Part shown: in pieces, positions 5,866 through 8,345 of the stretch
Position numbering within the stretch: the stretch's first letter is position 1
Layout of the letters: each line of letters opens with the position of its first letter
Assembly: GCA_030631125.1 (NCBI GenBank)
Contig: DAOVLS010000084.1
Span: 1 to 8,345 of the forward strand
Origin: Planctomycetales bacterium
Lineage (GTDB): Bacteria > Planctomycetota > Phycisphaerae > SM23-33
Length of the DNA stretch: 8,345 nt
Direction of reading: 5' to 3'
The notes under the pieces: model-generated
The model's database searches: none
The model's input: the letters and a program-made list of their open reading frames with translations, nothing else
Told to the model about the DNA's origin: nothing
Position numbers and translations under genes: made by a program

Positions 5866-7004
5866 TTATTGTTGTCCAGTTCGGATTTGGCCCGTTCTTC
5901 CAGGCGGGTCATCTGCTCGCGCAGTTCGGTTGCGGCGGCGGTTTCGGGGAACCTTTCAATGACGTCTCTGGCCAATTCAACAGCCTCGGCGAATCGCCGG
6001 CGCGTAATCATATCCCGGATTTGGTCGCGGAGGCTTCGCACCTCTTCGATCCGTGCGTTGTCGGCGATAGTGGATAACTGCGATCGGATGGCGCCGCTCT
6101 CGGTGCTGTCGGGCCAGGCGTCGAGAAATTCCCTCGCCGCGGTCAGCGCCGATCGCCAGTGCCGGGCCGATGCGGCTTTCTCTATCTTCCGGTACATTTG
6201 GTCTCGCTGTTCAGTCGCAAAGGCATCGGCTTCCCGGCGGACCCTGGCGAGCATTTCGGCGGCGGCAGTCGAATCGGGATGCTTTTCCAGCAGCGTCTCT
6301 GCGACGCCTCGCGCGCCGGCGAAGTCGCTTGCGGCCATGAGGTTTTCGACCTGGCGGGCGGCATCGGCGGTGTCGTGGGACTTGGTCTCGGCGCGGGCCT
6401 GTTCGATCCGCTCGCGCAATGCCGATATATCCGGCGAGTCCGGCTCCAGGCGAGTCAGGTCGGCGAGAATATCCTCTGCCGCGGCGAGGTCGCCGGAGGA
6501 AATTGCCTCTTCGGACTGCTGCTTTAGTTGCTGCGAGTTGCGTTCGGCAAGGTCATGGGCCTTCTTGCGACGCTGGGCATCGGTCATCGTCAGGTTGTCG
6601 TTCAGTTCACGCAGTTGCGCGAGTATCGCTTCGAACCGGTCGGCCGAGGATGTGTCCGAAACTTTTTCCACGGTCGAGACCTGTCCCTGGGGGGCGGCCG
6701 TGCCACGCTCGACATGACGTATAGACCGGGGTTCACCGGCCAGACGCTCTATTGCTGAAATTATTTCCTGCTCCGCCTGCGCCTGTTGACGTCCTCTCCG
6801 GCATAGCCATCCCAGCACCCACAGCACACCGGCAAGGAAGCATGAACCTGCGATGCTGATTATCGCCCACAGCCACGAGACCGATACGACCAGGGCCGCT
6901 GCCAGACCAACGGCCACCGAAACGGCCGCCAGGATCAGCACGAGTCGCTCCGGCGGCGTCGGTTCCGATGACGGCGACTGGTTGTTTGTATCTTCGGAAA
7001 CCAT
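5862..7004 (-). CDS. Two-helix membrane protein with four TPR-like units
   Basis: This 380-aa protein has no named family I recognise. A short polar, Pro-rich N-terminus leads into two hydrophobic helices, about residues 21-42 and 44-67, forming a membrane hairpin. Basic residues follow (CRRGRQQ, 68-74), so the bulk is probably cytoplasmic. Residues 120-165 are charged and likely coiled coil. Then four TPR-like helical hairpins follow. Each has the pattern small/D-F/L/W-x-x-A, a helix, then xP(D/E): EPD at 187-189, HPD at 242-244, WPD at 297-299 and FPE at 352-354. The prolines fall exactly 55 residues apart. Such domains are usually scaffolds for protein binding. The gene starts 25 bases after the upstream gene's stop with only a weak Shine-Dalgarno, and its TGA overlaps the M42 ATG. 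Confidence 0.75.
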   Translation of the reverse strand: MVSEDTNNQSPSSEPTPPERLVLILAAVSVAVGLAAALVVSVSWLWAIISIAGSCFLAGVLWVLGWLCRRGRQQAQAEQEIISAIERLAGEPRSIRHVERGTAAPQGQVSTVEKVSDTSSADRFEAILAQLRELNDNLTMTDAQRRKKAHDLAERNSQQLKQQSEEAISSGDLAAAEDILADLTRLEPDSPDISALRERIEQARAETKSHDTADAARQVENLMAASDFAGARGVAETLLEKHPDSTAAAEMLARVRREADAFATEQRDQMYRKIEKAASARHWRSALTAAREFLDAWPDSTESGAIRSQLSTIADNARIEEVRSLRDQIRDMITRRRFAEAVELARDVIERFPETAAATELREQMTRLEERAKSELDNNK

Positions 7005-7029
7005 TTTGTGGTTTGTGTAATCCGTGGAC

Positions 7030-7779
7030 TTATTGGGTTGCGGCGATGGCTGATGCGATGGGGCGGACGATGTTGGGGATTATCACGCGCACGACAATAT
7101 CTTCTCCGAGTCGGGCCTGTTCGGTCAGCGAATTGACCAGGTCGAACTGCCGGCCCGGATGCGGGTGGGCGCGGATGGTGAAATAGATGCTTATCGGCTC
7201 TTCCTCGTAGTCGCCGGTGCGGACCTGGTAAGCGGAGTTGCGGGTCTCAATTGCCAGGCGGGCCTGGAGGCTGCAATCATCATTCAGTGCGACGACGAAA
7301 ACAGGCTCGAAATTCAGCGCCGTGGCGTCGGACTCGCTGAGGAAAGACGCGAGCCGGCTGCCGCTTATCAGCGCCTCGTGAACTATCTCATCGCGGTTAC
7401 CGGCGCAGTCGAGGTTGAAGCCATAGACCAGGTCGAGCGATTCAACGTCCAGATGCGAGACGCCCAGGAAATACCGGCTTCGGTCAAGCACCCACTCGTG
7501 CTGTTCGTAAGCAGTGGCGATGTCGGACGGGTTGAACGCCCCTGCCGACAGACGCCGCTGTTCCAGCCCCAGCCAACGATACGACCCGCTGCTGCGGTCG
7601 CCTTCCATGACGTATTCGCCGTTCTCGCGCTGGTGAAAGTCGGTCATCTCCGGAAACTGTTTCTGGACAGTCTCGCAGAAATGAAGCACCGTCTCGCGCC
7701 CTTGCGGCAGGGGCAGAGAAGTGTGCAGGTCGAAATTGACGAAAAAGTCGTCGCTGAAGTTGCTGAAACCGGAAATCAT
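7030..7779 (-). CDS. Conserved-looking protein of unknown function, first gene of the cluster
   Basis: I do not recognise this 249-aa protein. It is soluble, acidic and mixed alpha/beta, with no signal peptide or membrane segment. Aromatic-rich motifs are visible: SDDFFVNFDLHTSLPLP near the N-terminus, GSYRWLGLEQRRLSAGAFNP (about 65-84), the segment DRSRYFLGVSHLDVESLDLVYGFNLDC (about 98-124) and EPISIYFTIRAHPHPG (about 197-212). The last part, VNSLTEQARLGEDIVVRVIIPNIVRPI, ends in a strand. No catalytic signature stands out. Two start codons are adjacent, GTG (7780-7782) and ATG (7777-7779). The Shine-Dalgarno AAGGAGG (7786-7792) is 3 bases from GTG and 6 from ATG, so ATG is preferred. A promoter lies about 55-85 bases upstream. 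The position just ahead of a TPR membrane protein hints at joint action, but this is only context. Confidence 0.7.
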   Translation of the reverse strand: MISGFSNFSDDFFVNFDLHTSLPLPQGRETVLHFCETVQKQFPEMTDFHQRENGEYVMEGDRSSGSYRWLGLEQRRLSAGAFNPSDIATAYEQHEWVLDRSRYFLGVSHLDVESLDLVYGFNLDCAGNRDEIVHEALISGSRLASFLSESDATALNFEPVFVVALNDDCSLQARLAIETRNSAYQVRTGDYEEEPISIYFTIRAHPHPGRQFDLVNSLTEQARLGEDIVVRVIIPNIVRPIASAIAATQ

Positions 7780-7785
7780 CACCGG

Positions 7786-7792
7786 CCTCCTT
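7786..7792 (-). promoter_or_regulatory. Consensus Shine-Dalgarno deciding the start at 7779
   Basis: The - strand reads AAGGAGG, then CCG, then GTGATG. A gap of 6 bases to ATG is normal, whereas 3 bases to GTG is too short, so translation most likely begins at ATG. It is the strongest ribosome binding site in the window, suggesting efficient translation of the first gene of the cluster. Confidence 0.7.
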
Positions 7793-7835
7793 CATTCTGG
7801 CCCAAAGGCACAAGGATACTTGGGAACAAAATGTA

Positions 7836-7863
7836 ATTCTATCCGAACACTCCCGAAATTCAA
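7836..7863 (-). promoter_or_regulatory. Candidate sigma-70-type promoter for the four-gene cluster
   Basis: On the - strand a -35-like TTGAAT (7858-7863) and a -10-like TAGAAT (7836-7841, 5 of 6 matches to TATAAT) are separated by 16 bases. Transcription would begin near 7829, giving a leader of about 50 bases before the gene starting at 7779. No other gene lies between, and the upstream gene on the same strand ends at 7943, so a promoter is expected in this gap. Confidence 0.45.
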
Positions 7864-7908
7864 AGACCAAAATGGGCATCCGAGCAGTGGGGACATGCTG
7901 ATTTTTCG

Positions 7909-7942
7909 GTCGGCTCCCGACAGCCCCTGTATTCATGCAGGG
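7909..7942 (-). terminator. Two small hairpins right after the URO-D-family stop codon
   Basis: On the - strand, CCCTG/CAGGG (7938-7942 with 7925-7929, loop of 8) starts immediately after the TAA. GTCGG/CCGAC (7917-7921 with 7909-7913, loop GAG) follows. There is no T tract after them on this strand, only CGAAAAATC, so intrinsic termination is doubtful. They may protect the 3' end of the mRNA or be chance. Confidence 0.3.
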
Positions 7943-8344
7943 TTACATCTTCAGAGGCGGCAGGCCGAAATATTCGCGATACGCCTGCTGCATCGCCACG
8001 TAGTTGGCCACCGGCACGCTGGAGGTGATGGCGTTGTTGGCGCAGAAGATGTGCCCGCCGCCGCCAAGCCCGTCCTCGATAATCCGGCGGGTCTGCCGGC
8101 GGACCTCGTCGGGGCCGGCGAATGAAAGAACCTGCATGCAGTCCATGTTGCCGTAGAAGGTTATGCGGTCGCCGAAGCGCTTCTTCAACTTTCCCAGGTC
8201 CATACCGGCCTGGCCGTCGATCTCGATATAACCGTCCACCTCGCACCCGATCAGAAAATCGTCGATGACATACCGCAGGTCGCCGTCGCTGGCGTTGACG
8301 GCGAAGGCCCCGCCTTCGTGAATCCGCCGGGCGACCTTTCTGAC
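7943..8344 (-). CDS. Uroporphyrinogen-decarboxylase-family protein (C-terminal part, 5' end outside window)
   Basis: 133 residues are visible up to the TAA stop. The frame stays open to the window edge, so the true start lies beyond it; the ATG at 8237-8239 region is internal. The sequence follows the C-terminal half of the URO-D (TIM-barrel) superfamily: ASDGDLRYVIDDFLIGCEVDG, EIDGQAGMDLGKLKKRFGDR, ITFYGNMDCMQVL, GPDEVRRQTRRIIED and GGGGHIFCANNAITSSVPVANY. Members include haem-pathway HemE and many corrinoid-dependent methyltransferases such as MtaA-type enzymes. The AGMDL-x-x-LK-x-x-(F/Y)GD segment and the GGGxI(F/L)-x-x-N-x-(I) end fit the methyltransferase-like or uncharacterised branch better than HemE. 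Substrate cannot be told. Such genes are often present in many copies in anaerobic bacteria. Confidence 0.85.
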   Translation of the reverse strand, partial: VRKVARRIHEGGAFAVNASDGDLRYVIDDFLIGCEVDGYIEIDGQAGMDLGKLKKRFGDRITFYGNMDCMQVLSFAGPDEVRRQTRRIIEDGLGGGGHIFCANNAITSSVPVANYVAMQQAYREYFGLPPLKM

Positions 8345-8345
8345 C

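Noticed and set aside
5851..6717. 288-codon + strand open frame antisense to the TPR protein gene
   Set aside because: Ser/Arg/Ala-rich translation typical of the complement of a GC-rich gene; the - strand frame has membrane helices and exact repeats.
3474..7779. purD-M42 cluster considered as a purine biosynthesis operon
   Set aside because: No other purine gene is present; the three upstream genes have no link to purine metabolism.

Overview
The window looks like a bacterial chromosome fragment. Its core genes are GC-rich: single 60-base stretches counted by hand give about 57-67% G+C. I suggest a Planctomycetota-like organism, possibly of the Phycisphaerae, because of the mix of a uroporphyrinogen-decarboxylase-family protein, an M42 peptidase, PilZ and YacP-type proteins, a short palindrome inserted in frame in a gene, and intergenic heptanucleotide arrays. 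This placement is inference from gene content and style; no rRNA or other marker is present to prove it.

Layout. Positions 2-1515 (+ strand) hold the 3' part of a class I dihydroorotase gene (pyrC), a YacP-like NYN-domain RNase gene that carries a 29-base palindromic repeat inside its coding sequence, and a PilZ-domain gene that overlaps it by 4 bases. Positions 1516-3473 hold an islet of lower G+C (hand counts about 40-52%) with three + strand genes: a membrane-anchored double zinc-ribbon protein, a small one-helix membrane protein that appears to start at an ATA codon, and a DUF6602-like protein with the residue pattern of a PD-(D/E)XK nuclease. Heptanucleotide repeat arrays in inverted orientation bracket the islet. 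Positions 3474-7779 (- strand) form a four-gene cluster, read right to left: an unrecognised 249-aa protein, a two-helix membrane protein with four TPR-like units spaced exactly 55 residues apart, an M42 metallopeptidase and PurD (GAR synthetase). One promoter with a strong Shine-Dalgarno sequence lies upstream. Positions 7943-8344 (- strand) hold the C-terminal third or so of a uroporphyrinogen-decarboxylase-family protein.

Function. PyrC and PurD belong to pyrimidine and purine synthesis but are separated by the islet and lie in converging transcription units, so nothing here shows co-regulation. The PilZ protein probably binds c-di-GMP, and its start overlaps the YacP stop, which suggests coupled translation. 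The M42 start likewise overlaps the stop of the TPR gene. The islet genes are the least explained part. Two small membrane proteins next to a candidate nuclease could be a small accessory module, but the sequence alone does not show that they act together.
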